Assembly (NCBI GenBank): GCA_022579005.1
Contig: MU401586.1
Location: 1-64,000 of the forward strand
From: Poronia punctata
Lineage: Eukaryota > Ascomycota > Sordariomycetes > Xylariales > Xylariaceae
Length of the DNA: 64,000 bases
Direction of reading: 5' to 3'
The position numbers and the translations under genes are program-made. The notes under the pieces were generated by a model. That model did not search any database. It was not told the DNA's origin and was given only the letters and a program-made list of their open reading frames with translations. Shown here in pieces: positions 1 to 13,799 of this stretch (within the stretch, counting starts at the first letter, position 1; each line of letters begins with the position of its first letter).

Positions 1-3000
1 TATTAAAACGTAAATATTTTATAAATATAAATATTTAGTTTTTTATATATTTATTATAAATTGCGTTAAACTTACTTTATTAAAAAAGTATATGCGTAGT
101 ATACGTATATAGTACGTAACCAGTATGTAAAGAGTATGTGTTCTTTACGTATTAAATACGTAAAGTATACGTATCCCTTTTATATTGCTAATAGGTTTTA
201 ATTAATTAAAGACCTTTATAGCTATATAAGACTTGCTAAAGAAAGTCTTTATAATTTCCTTTTTCTTTTTAATTAATTAAGTTAACATAGTACTATAAAT
301 AGTAACGTGTTATGATTACATTAACCCCTAGCCGGACTAACATTTTATATTAATAACTACTTTTTACTACTAAAATAGCTATTTAAATATTAAAGTAAAA
401 ATAAATATATTAATAAAAGCAATATTAAAAATATTATTATAACTTTATAAAAAAACGTAAAAACTAATTACTTATTAGTTATAAAAGCTTATAAATATAA
501 AAACTAAATAAGCAATAAGCTAGTAAAAGCTTTTAGCAATTATAAAAAGCTATAAGTACTAGTAGTAGTACTTTAAAAAAATAAATAAAACTTTTATAAT
601 ATAAATAAATTATATAGCTTTAAAAGGCATAGTTAACTTACTAGCATAAAACTTTTTAAAAAAGCTTGCTTGCTAAGTATATAAGCTAGCATAATTTAAT
701 TTTAATATAAAATATTAATTAAATATATTAAACTTAGTAAATAAACTATTAAAAAAGCTAAATTATATAGCTAAAAAGATTTAATATAAAAATATAATAT
801 TAATATTAAAAAAAAAGCTTTAACTAGTTAGCAAGCTGCTATAGTAAATATAGTAGTTATTAATAAAAATTTTGTTTAAAAAAAAAAAAAAAGTAAAGTA
901 TTAGCTTATACTATTAAAGTAGCTTAAAAAGCTTTATTAAACTTATACTTATTAGCTTATTTAATAATAAAAGTATAAATTATAAACTTATAAGCTTATA
1001 AAGCATTAAACTTTTATTATATAATTATAAATAATTTTTAAAAGTAAAATAGTAAAAAGTATTAATATATATGCTTAATTTATATATTATATACTATATA
1101 AATAATAGTAATAACTTATTTAGCAAAAGCTATTATTAAAAGCATAAAAACTACTTTTTTTAAAAAAAAAGCTAAAGCTATTATTTATAATTAATATATT
1201 TTATATATTAAAGCTAAAAAATTAGCTTAAAGCAAAATAGCTTTTAAATTAGTAGTTTTAATGCAATTTTATAAAATAGTTTATAAACTATAAGCTAAAA
1301 ACTTTATTTTTATAAAACTAGTAAAAATTATACGCTATAAAGCTAAAATACGTAAAAAATATTATATTAATAGTATAAATATATTATATTTTAAAAAATA
1401 GCTAGTAATTTTAGCTTAAAAAGCTTTAATAAAGCAACTAATATATTAATATTATAATAACTTAAAAGCTAAGCATATAAAAAAAAAAAAATAGCTAAGT
1501 TATTATAGCATAAGTTTTATTAAAAAAGCTTAAAGCAAAACGTTTAAAAATATATTACTAGCTATATATAATATAAAAAAGCTTAAAAGCTAAAGTATAA
1601 GCTTTATAAAAAGCTTTAGTTATTATTTTTATTAAAATAGCTTTTTTAAAAAATTAGCTTAAATTTTATTATAAAACTATTTTTATATATAAAAGTAAAT
1701 AGTAATATTTATAATATAATTTTAGTTATTATAAACTAGTTTATAAAAATAATATTATTTATTTTTATATAAAAAATGCTTAATACTACTAAGCTTATAG
1801 TAATTATATATTATAAAGTAAACTATTAGTATAGGTTTTTTAAAAAAATTATAAGTAATAAAAATAAACTTATTATAAGCAAATTTTAAAAAAAGTTTTA
1901 TAAAGTATAAAAAGTGCATTAGCAGCTATTTATTATATAGTATTTTTAAATTAATAACTAAATAAAATAAGTATACTAAACTTTAAAAAAGTATTTTTAT
2001 ATTTTTTATAATAATAAGCTAAATAGCTAAGTTAAAGTATTAATAAATGCTAAGTTTATATATAATAATAGCTAATATGTTACTATAAGCTATTTACTAT
2101 TTAAAGTATTATATAAATATTATTTAAAAAGTATTAAGTATATATTAAAGCAGCTTTAATTTAATATTTAAAAAATAAAAAAAAAGTTATAAGAAATAAA
2201 GGCTATATATTATATAGTTTATAAGCACTAAAAATAAGCAATAAAGTTAATATAAAAGTATTATAATAAGCGCTATATATTAAAAAAGTTTTAAATAAAT
2301 AACATAGTAAAGCTATTAATAGTATACTTTAAGTTTAAGTAAAAAAAAAAACTAGCTTTTATATATATTTAAATTAAAGTTATTAAAAAAGTAAAAACTT
2401 AAGCGTACTAAATCTAGTTGCTAAAAATTTATTTTTAAGTTTATAATATATTTTTTATATTATTATTTAAGCTATAAATAAACTAGCTAAAAAATGTTAA
2501 TAAAATAACGCTATTTAAGTTAAAAAATAAGTAAAAAAAATAAGTAGTAAAAAATATTGTTTAGTATTAAAAAAATTAAAATAAATAAAAATATTTAATA
2601 AAATAAAAAAGCTAGCTAATAAAATATAATACTTAAAAGCTAGCTAAATACTTAGTAAATATAAGCTATTTACTAAATTAATATAAAAAAAAAGTTAAAA
2701 AAGTTTATACTAAGTAAAATAATAAGTAAAGTAGTTATAATTAATATAATAAATATTAAATTATAAAGTATATATTTAGTTAATAAAAAAATAGCAAGCT
2801 ATTGCTAAGCAAGCTAAAGTTAAGCTATAAAATTATAAAAAATAAAAACTTATATTTTAATAAACTTATTATAATTTAAAATATATTTTAAACTATTAAT
2901 ATAAAAAGCATTATTATTAAATAAAAAGTTAGTAAGCAAAAGCTAAAAAGTAGCTAAAAAAGTAAATAATATACTATATTATTAAAATAGCTATAATTAA

Positions 3001-4273
3001 AAACAAGCAACATAGTTTAATAAATATTATAAATAAAGCTAATAGTAATAATAAAAACTATATTATAAGCAAAAATTTTTTAATAAGCTTTATTAGTACT
3101 AAAAAATGCTTTAATGTTTTTATTTTTATAAGCTTTTTTAAAGTTTAGCTTTTTATTAGCAGCTTTTAAAATAAATATATATAACTAGCGTAAATAAGCA
3201 TTTAAATTGCTTAAAAAGCTATTTTAATACTTTAAAAAAAAATAAAAAACTAGGCTTTATATATAATATTATTAAAGTTATTAAATAAAAGCTTTTTTTT
3301 GCTAATATAAAATTGCTAAATATTAGCAAATATATTAGCAAATAAGTAATAAAAATATAAACTATAAAAAAAGTAATTATAATAGTTAATAAATAATAAA
3401 TAATAACTAATTTTTAATAAATAGTAATATAGTATTGCTTTTTTTTTAATTAATATAACTAGCTTTTTTAAAAAAATAACTATACGCTAAAAAGCTAAGC
3501 TTGCTTTAAATAAACAAAATATATGTTAACTTATAGCAATAAAAGTGTTGTTTAATAAAGTAGCATTTATACTTATATTTTTATTTTTATTTTTATTTTT
3601 AGCTTTAGCAATAGTAGCTTAATAGTTTTGCTAAGCGTTTTTTATTTTAGTATAAAAATAAATAATATATTATATAATTTATTAAGCTATACTAATTAAA
3701 GCAAAAAGTATTTAAAAAAAAATAAACATTTAAGCAAACTAATAAGCAAAAAAGCAGCAAATATATAGCATAACAACTTTAGTAGTTTTTTTTATAAAAA
3801 ACATAATTAACGTTATTAAAGCAGCAAAAATAGTAAATATAAAAATTTAAATATATGCTAGAAATATAGTGCTAGTAAGGCTTTTTACTAAGTATTATTA
3901 TAATTTTTAGCTTATTACTATTTAGTTAAGCAAAATTATAGTTAAAATTAAAAATTTAATAGTTTAAAAATAATTAACTTATATTAGCATTAAAAGTATA
4001 CTAATATATAAACTTAAAATAAAAAAGCTTTAAAGGTAGCATAATAGTAGTTATTTAGCAAAAAGCTTAATAAAATAATAATACTAAAAAAAAAAGTAAA
4101 TATTAAAATAAGGTTATAAATAAAAAAAAATATATAAAGCTAAGTATAAGCTAATAAGTTAATAAAAAAATAGCTTATAAAAGCTAATAAATTAATTTAA
4201 TTAAAAAAATTAAAAATAGGCCTAATTAGCAAATATACTTATAAATGCTAAAATTGCTAAAAACTAGCAACTT

Positions 4274-4290
4274 AAAAGAGGGGGTAGTAT
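4274..4290 (+). repeat. Possible polypurine tract and LTR start of a + strand retroelement
   Basis: An unbroken purine run (AAAAGAGGGGG) is followed directly by TAGTATAATAAGGCAC, which could be a RIP-altered TG-starting LTR. If so, the decayed body lies at 1-4273 and its other LTR is outside the window. Only this junction supports the idea; I did not identify a second LTR copy or coding motifs. Confidence 0.2.
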
Positions 4291-6129
4291 AATAAGGCAC
4301 CTAGCTAAAAAAGCTATTTGCGCACAGACTACCTATTAGCTAAAGCTACGCTAACTAATAGCTAAAGCTTTGCTAGTTATACTTTTTTTTAATCTTTTTA
4401 GCTAGTCTAGTTACCTACTTAGCTAACTAAATAAAAGTTATCTAATATACCTAGTTTTTAAAATTGCTAGCAACATTACCTTATAACTACCTTATTGCTT
4501 AAACCCTTATATATACTTAGTTTAATTTATGCTAAAAACGTACGCATAAAGGCTTAAAGTAAGCTAAAAATTAAACGTTTTAAAGACAATATTTTAGTAA
4601 TAAGGTATAAAAGTAAAAATATCTTCTATTTTCTTTTAGTTTAGCTAAATAAAAACAGCTTAAAATATAGGCTATTATATAATAACTATAAAAAAAATTA
4701 TATTTTTTTTAAAAGCTAACAGCTTAGCTTAAAGCTTAGCATTTTTATTAATAAAATTGTTATATTTCTAAGCACTTATAAGCTTTTATTAGTTAAAGCT
4801 AGCAAGCAGCAAGTTAAGCATTTTAATACTATTAACTTCTTTTTTAACTATATTAAAGTTTAAAAGGCCTAGGAAAAATTAAAAAAATATAAAGTTATAT
4901 AATTATAATCTTTTACCTTTTAAGTTATTTTTAATACTGTTTAAATTGCTTATTTGCCTTTTTATTAAGCTATTTTTAGCTATTTTAATATTATCTTAAT
5001 TATTTTTAAGCCTAAGTACAAAGCTTTTATGTTTATATTAGTTTTCTTAGTTTTTTTGGCCTTTTTAGCCTTTTTAGTTAGGTTTTAAATTAGGTTCTAG
5101 CTTATTAAAAAAGATTTTATAACAAAAAGCCTTATTATAGCAACAAATCTAGTTTTTATAACAAGCTTTTTGTAGTATATTAAAAGTATTATTAAGCTAT
5201 GCAAAATTACGTAAAGTATAGCCTTTTTAAAGCATAGTTAAAACAAGTCAAGGTATAAAGCAATATAGAAAATTATAGTAATTATAATTAAAAACTGCTT
5301 TATAAAGGTTTTTTTTAAAAGTGTAAAGTATAAAAAAGATTTAATAAAAAGTGTATAAGTATATAAGTGTATAAGTATATAAAGTAGTTAGTTTAGCAAT
5401 AAAAGGCAAAAGTACTAATTACTAACTAACTACATTATTTTACTTATATACAACTTTTTAAAATAAGCTTTATTTATAATTAACGTTTAATTATAGCTTT
5501 TAATTAGCTTTATAGCAAACTTTAACTTTAGCACATTTATAGCCTTAGTAAGTTTGTTTATATACTTAACTAGCTAACTAAGTTATAAATATTAACTTAA
5601 TACTACGTTTTAAGCTATATTTAAAGCTTAAAGTTATAAAGTATATATATAACGCGTTTTATTTTATTAGTAAGTACCTTTAACAATTTTTTTATAATTT
5701 TTTTATATGTTATTTAGTTTATTATTAAAGCATTGCTTATAAGTAGTATTTTATTGTTATATACTTTAACTTAAAGTTTATATATTATATAAGTTACCTA
5801 CTAAGTTAAGTACTTTTTATATAGGTATAAAGTTTTAAATTATACCTATATTTAAAAATTTTTATTACCTTTAAACTTTATATACTCTTTTTACCTAGGT
5901 CTTTTCCTACCCTTTTATTTATTTTTATACTTTTTTATTTACCTTTTACTTTTGCCTTTTTTGCTTTTAATCCTTTATTATATAAGTTTATTTTGCTTAT
6001 ATAATTTTAATTAAAAGGCTAAAGACTTTATAAGTATGCTGCTAGGTTTGCAAAAAGAAAAAGGCCGTAGCAGTCTATTATAAGGTTAAGGTTAAAGAGA
6101 GCCTGTTGCTAGCGATTTTAAAGGACTAA

Positions 6130-6290
6130 GCAGCAGTAGCAGTTAGCCCGTTAGCAGTTAGCTTGTTAGTAGTTAGCTTAGCAGCATTACTTAGCCTGTT
6201 AGCAGTTAACCTGTTAGTATTACTTACCTTATTAGCAGTTAACTTGTTAGCATTACTTACCCTATTAGTAGTTAACCTAGTAGACCTGCT
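6130..6290. repeat. Degenerate short tandem repeats
   Basis: Repeated units built from GTTAGCAGTTA, CCTGTTAGCA and GCATTACTTA recur irregularly across this stretch inside the AT-rich block. It is less mutated than its surroundings and has no coding potential. Confidence 0.55.
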
Positions 6291-9065
6291 TATTAAGGTT
6301 TTAAAAACCTTTTTAAACTAACAATTATAACTTAATAAACACTAGTGCTTTTTTTAGTATTTTTAAATTTCTATTTTTATTTACTAATAATAAAAAGTAC
6401 TTATAGTTTAGCTATGCTTAAAAACTATGCTTTAAGTATTTTTAGTTTTGCTTAGTTTATTAGCATATAAAGCAATAAACAAAACACTAAAAGTTATATA
6501 TTATTTTTAAGACTTGCTAGTAGTTTTGCGCTTATAGTATATTATTTTTTATAAATAGCTATTATTTTCTATTTATTTTATTTTAAAATTTAAAAAAATA
6601 TTAACTTTGCTTTATTTAAGCTTAGCCTGTTTTTTTAACTATTTAAGCGTAATTTAATATTTTTAAGTTAGCGCTTAAGTAAGCTTTTAGTTTTTAAAGG
6701 TTAACTAATATATTATACGCTATAAACTATTATAACTTTTAAGCTATAAAAGTTAAATTTATTTAATAAATATAAAAGCTTTTTTAAAATAAGCACTAAT
6801 TTATTAATATAAACTATATATGAAAGTTTAGTTTATTAATAATATTTAAACACTTTTTAAAGTGCTTTAAAGCTTTTTAAAAACGCTTATTATAAAGACT
6901 TTAAAATATTATAGCTTAATAAATAAAAGCATAAAGCTTATTAAAAAGCAATATTTTTAGCTATTTTTTAAGCTTTATTGCTTAGCTATATATATATAAA
7001 AAAACATACTTATAATAAAGGTAATATTTAACTTTAAAAAGCTTACTTTTAAAGTTAAACAATAAAGCGTTAAAAGCAAAAGCACTACTAATAAAGCTAA
7101 ACTTACTAGCGTTATATTATAAGTAGCTATAGTTAAATAACTTAATAAAACTACTAAACTTTAGTTAATATTTAAGCTAAATATAAAATACTATTAAAAC
7201 TAATTTATTTTTTATAGCAAATTTTTTATTTTTAATATAATATTTAAAATATTTAAAAAGTATACTTTTACTACTAATAATATTAATAAGCTTTAATAAT
7301 TTTACTTTAATTAGCATAATAACTAGCAGTTTAAGTTTTTTTTTATATAAAGTTTATATTTATAGTATTAAAAATTTGCTAAGTTTAATTTAAATATTTT
7401 TAAGCTAGCTGCTACTATTTATAATAGCAACCTTAACTTTATAAATAAAATTAAAGCTTAATAAAAGTATTAAAAAGTTATAAAGCTTTAATTATTAAAG
7501 CTTATTTTTAATTTTGTTTAAAAGCTTTTTACTAAGCTTATAAACTATAAGCAAACATTTAAAAATAAAAACAGCTTAGCAGCGTACTTTATTTAGCTTA
7601 TATTTTTTACTTTAACGCTGCTTATATTTTATTATATTAAAAGTACTATTTTTATTATATTTTATATTAATTATAATGCTAATAAGTAAAATAAGCAAAC
7701 GCTTAAATAAAGGTTTTAAATAAAATATTATTAATATGTACTAAAGCTTAGCTTTTAAGTAATAATTTGCTAATGTTAATAAAAATATTTTTATTTAGCT
7801 TAAAATAGCTTTTAAGCGTTATAAAATAAGTAAAACTAATATTACTTTTAATAAATATATTTAAGTTAATAAAACTTCTTTTTTTTTGCTTTTTAGTTAT
7901 AAATTTAAACCTTGCTACTTTTTGCTTAATAATTTTATAGCTAATCTATTTTTAGCAATATTAATAAAAAAATAATAACAATAGCTATAGCTATAGTAAT
8001 AAAAATAAAAACAAAAACAAAGATAAAAATAAAGTAAAGCCTTTAGCACTTTTGCTTATATTACTTTGCTTTATAAAATAAAAGGCAGCACTAAAAGCAC
8101 TTTTACTAACTTATACTATTGCCTATAAAACAATTAGTATAAAAAGGTTTTTACTAAAAATAAAAAAAATATTAATTATAAGTTTAAAGTAAGTAAAAAA
8201 AAATAGTACTATTATTTATTATTATATACTATTTTTAAGTTATAACCTTTTTAGCTTTTTACTTAAGCTACTACAATACTAAGTTTTAGACTTTAATACT
8301 AATTTAAATACTAGCTTTTTTTTATATAGTAATAGTAGCTTATTTTCTAGTTTAAATAATATAAGCAATACTTTTAACACTTATATAAAAATAGTTAGTA
8401 AGTTTTACTATACTAATAAATATATATTTTTATTAAAACGTTGCTAAAGTATTTAGTACTTTTTATAAAGTACTAGTATAAATTTATAATTACTTTTTTT
8501 ATATTTAGTTAATTTTAAAAGTATTTTTTATTTTATTTATAAAAATAAATAAATATTATAATATAAAATATATGTTATAAAAAGGTTTATTTTTTCTTGT
8601 TATAAAAAAAATATATAATTTACTTTTAAAATATATTAGTTTAATAATATATAAAATATATTATATTTACTAGCCTAGCAATATACTAATTAGTTTTTAA
8701 TAAGTTTTAGCCAGTTTTTTATTTATAATTTAAATATAAAAACATATTAATTTATTTTATTTAAGTAAATATTTATAATTTATAATTAGTATATTATATA
8801 ATATTATCTTTTAAATAAAAGTATAGTATATATTTAATAAAAAATATACTATTAATTTACTAATGCAATAAAAAAGTACTTTTTATTTAAATTTATATAA
8901 AAAGTATATTTAACAACCTTGCCTAATAAGCCTTATAAATTTAATAAGCCTTATAGTCTTTATATAGGCCTTATAATCCTTGTACAAGGCTTGTTAGTAC
9001 TTATAAAATCTTGCTAAAGTATATATATATATTTAAAAATAATATAAAGGTAAAGTATAAGCGCA

Positions 9066-9196
9066 GGCGAGCAGGTATAGCAGGTATAGCAAGTATAGCA
9101 AATATAGCAGGTATAGCAGGTATAGCAGGTATAGCAGGTATAGCAGGTATAGCAAGTACCTTATAGCAGGTATAGCAGTATAGCAGTATAGCAGGT
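9066..9196. repeat. 9-bp minisatellite (GCAGGTATA)n
   Basis: At least a dozen copies of the 9-bp unit GCAGGTATA follow each other, several with G-to-A variants (GCAAGTATA, GCAAATATA) and some shortened to GCAGTATA. The array lies exactly at the edge of the AT-rich block and abuts the left copy of the inverted repeat at 9194-9336. Confidence 0.85.
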
Positions 9197-9336
9197 TATG
9201 TTATTTTTCTTTTTAATACTTAGGCAAAAGACGCTGCGTTGCAATCTGCATACTAGTGTTAAGTACCGAGACCTAAGTAGGGAACTCCTTAGATGTAGGA
9301 ATTTTTTAAGGTAGACGTAGGTAGGCTATAGACAGT
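9194..9336 (+). repeat. Left copy of a ~140-bp inverted repeat bounding the SDR/P450 island
   Basis: The sequence from GGTTATGTTATTTTTC to GGTAGGCTATA matches the reverse complement of 16950-17090 along its whole length. Most differences are C/T or G/A. Shared landmarks include GGCAAAAGAC, ATCTGCAT, GACCTAAGTAG and CTCCTTAGATGTAGGAATTT. Both copies sit at AT-rich/gene-island boundaries. Confidence 0.8.
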
Positions 9337-9946
9337 AGGTATCATCACAAGCTTTTAGTTTGAGCCAAAAGAGATGCTTGTCAATACTAACCCAAGTAGG
9401 TAAGTAGCTAATCCCGGGTTGATCCGGGCAAGAGATCCCGGATTCCGGGTATGTGCGTGTTCTTACACTAGGTTATAGCACTGCTGATGCTGTACATAGG
9501 AGGTAGCTACCTACCTTCTAAAAATAAGAGCGGCCAGTGGTGTGCCAAAGACAACCGAAATGTGCCGATCAATAACGATATGTAACATCGTACCATGTAC
9601 TGGCAAATTGGGGATCACATCATCACAGTGTGAAGATGGTCGCTTCATGGTGAGTTCGGAATCACTGTAGGCAAACACGATGTATGATTAATGGTCTTGT
9701 TGGAGGAAAAGGTTTTAGGGGGGGGGCCGGGGGGTGAGTATAGCTAGGATTGTACTTGCGTCGGCAGTCTCCCTTGCCTTGATGATACCATACAATTTGG
9801 CTGATAAGAGGCTTCTTAAGCCAGGTGCAGTTTCCTGAACACACAAGACATCCAGAACATGAACAAGCTTACCGATCAACTAATTGAATTTTTGACAATT
9901 CATACATCCTCTCCTGTTGCCGCCTAGCTCCTCCTTAATTGACGAG
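9337..9946. other. Upstream region of the SDR gene
   Basis: Ordinary-composition intergenic DNA with a G-rich run at about 9718-9736. It must hold the SDR promoter, but I see no convincing TATA box and no coding exon. Confidence 0.5.
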
Positions 9947-11173
9947 ATGGTCTTTTCCAAGATTCAAAGCTTTGTGACGCAATCATGGCCGCCCCGTCCA
10001 GTTCTCACTGGCAACAATATGGCCGCAAACTCCCAGGCCGGTCGCGTTTTCATTGTAACAGGAGGAAACTCCGGGATCGGTTTGGAGCTCTGCAAGTTGC
10101 TACTTAGTTCGGGCGCCACAGTCTACATGGCCTCCAGAAGCAAGGTCCGTCTACCATGATACCAAAGTAATACACGTGTTAGAGTTTGGAATGCGAGATC
10201 AACATTAATCCTGACGTTTTATGATGCAACAGGAAAAAGCAGAAGCGGCCATAGCATCCATTGTCATGGAGAAGAAGGGCCCAACAGCCATGGGGAATTT
10301 GAAGTTCTTGCATCTAGACCTGGCGGATCTGTCAAGCGTTAAGCAGGCTGCCTTGGCGTTCTCTGAACAGGAGACCAGGCTTGACGTACTCTGGAACAAT
10401 GCCGGAATCGGCGCGAACGGGGTCCAGTTCGGAGATCGCACAACTCAGGGGCTCGAAATCTTGCTGGGCACTCATTGTGTAGGAGCCTTACTTTTCACCG
10501 AGCTTCTCGTACCCAAGCTTAAGGCTGCAGCGAATGTAGATGCCAGCGGGTCTAAATCCGGGCCGAGTGGGATGACGCGTGTAGTGTGGACCTCCTCTGC
10601 CCTGGTCGATAGCGCGGCTCCAACTGATGGCATAGACTTTGCAGCGCTGGATGCAGGACTACAGGATCGGTTGGCCAACTATGCCATGTCCAAGGCGGGG
10701 GCGTGGATCTTGGGCCATGAGTTCGCAAGACGTCACCAACAAGATGGAATTCTTAGTGTGGTGGCAAATCCAGGTGAGACAACAAACACTTATACTTCAT
10801 CTCCTGTTGGGAGATGCCCAGAGAGTCGTCTATGCAAATAACAAAAGCACCTGATAACTAACGGCTACGGCCTATACTAGGAAATGTCAGAGGCGGCAGC
10901 TACGCGGGCACACCGCGCGTCCTCATGGCCATCTTGAATCTCACGATGCTACACCCGACCATATTTGGTGCTTATACGCATTTGTATGCCGGGCTATCAT
11001 CCGAAGTCAAGTGGGGGCATATGGGTAGTTACATAGTTCCGTGGGGCAGGCTCTGGGCAAATCATGTTCGCCAGGATATTGTCAAGGCGATGATGCCTGA
11101 AGAAGAAGGGGGGCTTGGATATGGTCAAAAGTTCTGGGGATGGTGTGAAGACAAATTCAGAGCCTTTGTCTAG
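9947..11173 (+). CDS. Short-chain dehydrogenase/reductase, 3 exons
   Basis: NAD(P)-dependent oxidoreductase of the classical SDR fold, probably acting on a carbonyl or hydroxyl of a small metabolite. Exons 9947-10144, 10233-10773 and 10881-11173 keep frame and give 343 residues. The introns (88 and 107 nt) have GT..AG ends and CTGAC or CTAAC branch points. The cofactor motif TGGNSGIG is at residues 38-45, NNAG at 121-124, candidate catalytic Ser187/188, and YAMSK gives Tyr216 and Lys220. The longer C-terminus resembles the retinol-dehydrogenase/protochlorophyllide-reductase-like branch. The start is the first in-frame ATG; an upstream in-frame TTG is not a credible fungal start. It lies between an AT-rich block and a P450 gene, which suggests secondary metabolism, but the substrate is unknown. 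Confidence 0.88.
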
Positions 11174-12120
11174 AGCTGGCTCGATGACAAGAGCCGCCAT
11201 ATCACTAAGAAAGAGCGGTGTAAGACGGCCCTCGTATCCAAGAACGAGAAATGAGACATGTCCTTGTAGAGCAAACGAAAGGTCCTGACGTGAAGAAGGC
11301 AGTATAGGGTGAAAGGAGGGTATGGACAGAAAACTACCTAATCAGATATCCCCAATAGTATGACACATGGAGGACCCCTGTTCAATCAATCCAGCTGCAT
11401 GCTGCGGCGAAGTAAAGACTAACTGAATCCGTTGGTGTCACCCTGAAAGAGTGCCAAGCACTTGTCCGTTACGATAATAAGGCAGGCTATGGTTGTACAT
11501 TTGTGATTTAATATCTTCTAAGGGCAGAGTAGCAAAGGCTTGCCAACGTTTGGGTATGGGGGTAGATTGGGGGTAGATTGCGTAGGATATACAAGGTCGT
11601 ATTTATCATGTACAAGCGTAGGTTCATGTTAGTTTCTATGTGCTTCTATGAACAGGAGACCCAGTATGGGGCCAGATGTAATAATGTATACAGTGTACCA
11701 CATCACCCTCATACTCTCTTGTTACATACTGGTAGTACACAAAATATACGATTTGGCCCCTGCAGAAATGTCCAAAGGTATCCCTAGACAACCTGTGCAA
11801 TGCACTCCTTGTGTAGTCCTGTAGGACCAAGCTTTAGCGAAAGGGTACTTATTTAGGGCTGTGAGAAACCTTGGAAGGCTCTTCTCAGCCTGCCCCGTTC
11901 ACTGCGCCAATTGCTACCCTACCACTCCTGCGTCAGCCTCTACAAACAAAGTTGTTCTTTCAATTTAGGAACTTAATTGCAGATCTTTTGATTTATCTGT
12001 AATGGGCAAGCCATGAATGCAGGTATCACGCATGATTGAGAAGATATGCCAATCTTAGCATGATCGCTACTTTGACTCAAGGCCCACTTCTATATAAATT
12101 ACTCAGCAGACGCATAGAGA
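11174..12120. other. Intergenic, downstream of the SDR gene
   Basis: Moderate-GC sequence with no recognisable exon. A short direct repeat of GGGGGTAGATT lies at about 11556-11579. Composition falls off into AT-rich DNA after about 12120. Confidence 0.5.
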
Positions 12121-13224
12121 CGTTTACAAATATATAGCGTTGTTATCTAATTAGTACATGGCTAAACCTTTGCCTCTTCTTTGCTAAGGTTTTTAGCAAT
12201 ATATACTGTTTCTTAAAGTGCATATTAAAGTACCTTGATATAAATCTCTAGTATATTAAGTATCTTTTACCTTATAGCGCAAAAAGGGGTTTTAAACATA
12301 GTTACTAAGAGCATTTTAACTAGTAAAAAGCATTTTTATTTAAAATATTTAATTTATTAATATATAACCTAGAAATTATTTTTAATATATATTATTTTAA
12401 CTATAAAAATCCTTTTTATTAAGTTTATAAGTTTAAATATATAAATTGTTTTTAATAAACATTATTTTTACTAGCTAAAACCTTTTTAATAATTATTTTT
12501 AACTAAAAAAATATTTTTCTTAAAAAAACGCTTGCTATAATAAGTTAAAGGCTAAAAAAAAAACTTGTTAATATTACTTATATTAAAACTAGTACTTATA
12601 AAAAAACCTTTTTTATATAAGTAGTTAGTTTAAATAAGTAGTATATAAGTAATTAAGCTATATTATATTATTATACTAATAATGTTATTATAAGTAAAAA
12701 TGTAAATTTTAAATATATAATTATAGTAATAAAAAAGTAATTAATAAAGCTTTTTTTACTAGTAATAAAGCTTTTTTATATATTAATTTAAATATATAAA
12801 GTTTTTAAATTTAAAACAATTTTTAGCTAAAAATATCTATTATACTTAAATATAAAAAGAGGTTTTTTTATATATTTATATTTAATACTTTTAAGCACTA
12901 CTTTAAAATATAAATAATAGTTTATAACTTAAATATATTAGCACTAAATTTTAAAGCTTAAAATAGTATATTACTAATTATTTACTTTTATTAAACTTAT
13001 ATTATATTAAAATAAATAAGTAATATTATAAGTATAAAAAATATTTAATTACTTTTTTATTTATATATTATGATTTTTAATATAAAACATTAAATTTTAA
13101 AAGTTAAAAGTATTTTTTAAATAGCTTTATATTATATTTATTTTATAATTTATTTTATATTTATTTTATATTTATTTAATATGCTTATAATAATAAAAGT
13201 AAAACTTTTAAATTTTAAAGTTAA

Positions 13225-13400
13225 TATAATAGTGCGTTATTATTAACTATTAAGCTATAAGGCTTACTAAAAGTAGTTATTGCTTAAATATTTTATATTT
13301 ATATAATTAAGCTATATATAGCCTAGGTTTTTTAAGTTTTATAAACTTATATTAACTTTTAGCTAAAAGGTTTTTAATAAGTACAGGTTGCTCTTTTATA
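13225..13400 (+). repeat. Direct repeat copy 1 (LTR-like, 176 bp)
   Basis: Matches 13800-13975 over the same length; nearly all differences are C/T or G/A. It begins TATAATAGTGCG where copy 2 has TGTAATAGTGCG, consistent with TG mutated to TA by RIP, and ends TTTTATA. A TG start suggests an LTR, but I found no flanking target-site duplication. Confidence 0.7.
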
Positions 13401-13799
13401 TTGCCTTTCGTTTTTAATAAATTGTCCTTAATTTAATAAAAATAATATAAGTAATTTAATTAATATAAATAATTTAATTAACAAATGCTTTTTAGTTATA
13501 ATTTAGTTAGCAAACAATCTTTTTATACAATTAAATTTAAGTAATTTTAATTAGCAAAACAATATCTTATAATACAATTTAACAATCTAACGATTAATGT
13601 TTAACTAGCTTTTCTAGAGGTATTATTTTTATACTATAGTACCTAGGTGTTTAATAGCGTTAATTGCACGTTGCTTTAAACGCTATATATTTAGCTACGT
13701 TTTAGCTATTAATTAGCTATAAAACTCTTATAACTTGTATATTAACTGCAAGACTTAAACCTATGCCTTTTAAAATACTGTTACACTAGGCAATAATAG

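Larger units (their letters stand above)
1..9060. repeat. AT-rich RIP-degraded block, no intact gene
   Basis: This stretch is overwhelmingly A and T, full of TA steps and stop codons on both strands, and has no usable open reading frame. That composition is what RIP leaves in transposon DNA in ascomycetes. A purine run at 4274-4284 followed by TAGTATAAT resembles a polypurine tract and LTR start. A short repeat field of GTTAGCAGTTAGCCT-like units lies at about 6130-6290. I could not reconstruct a specific element here. Confidence 0.85.

Noticed and set aside
9066..9196. CRISPR-like array
   Set aside because: The units are 9-bp head-to-tail repeats without spacers in a eukaryotic genome; likewise the array at 34136-35165.
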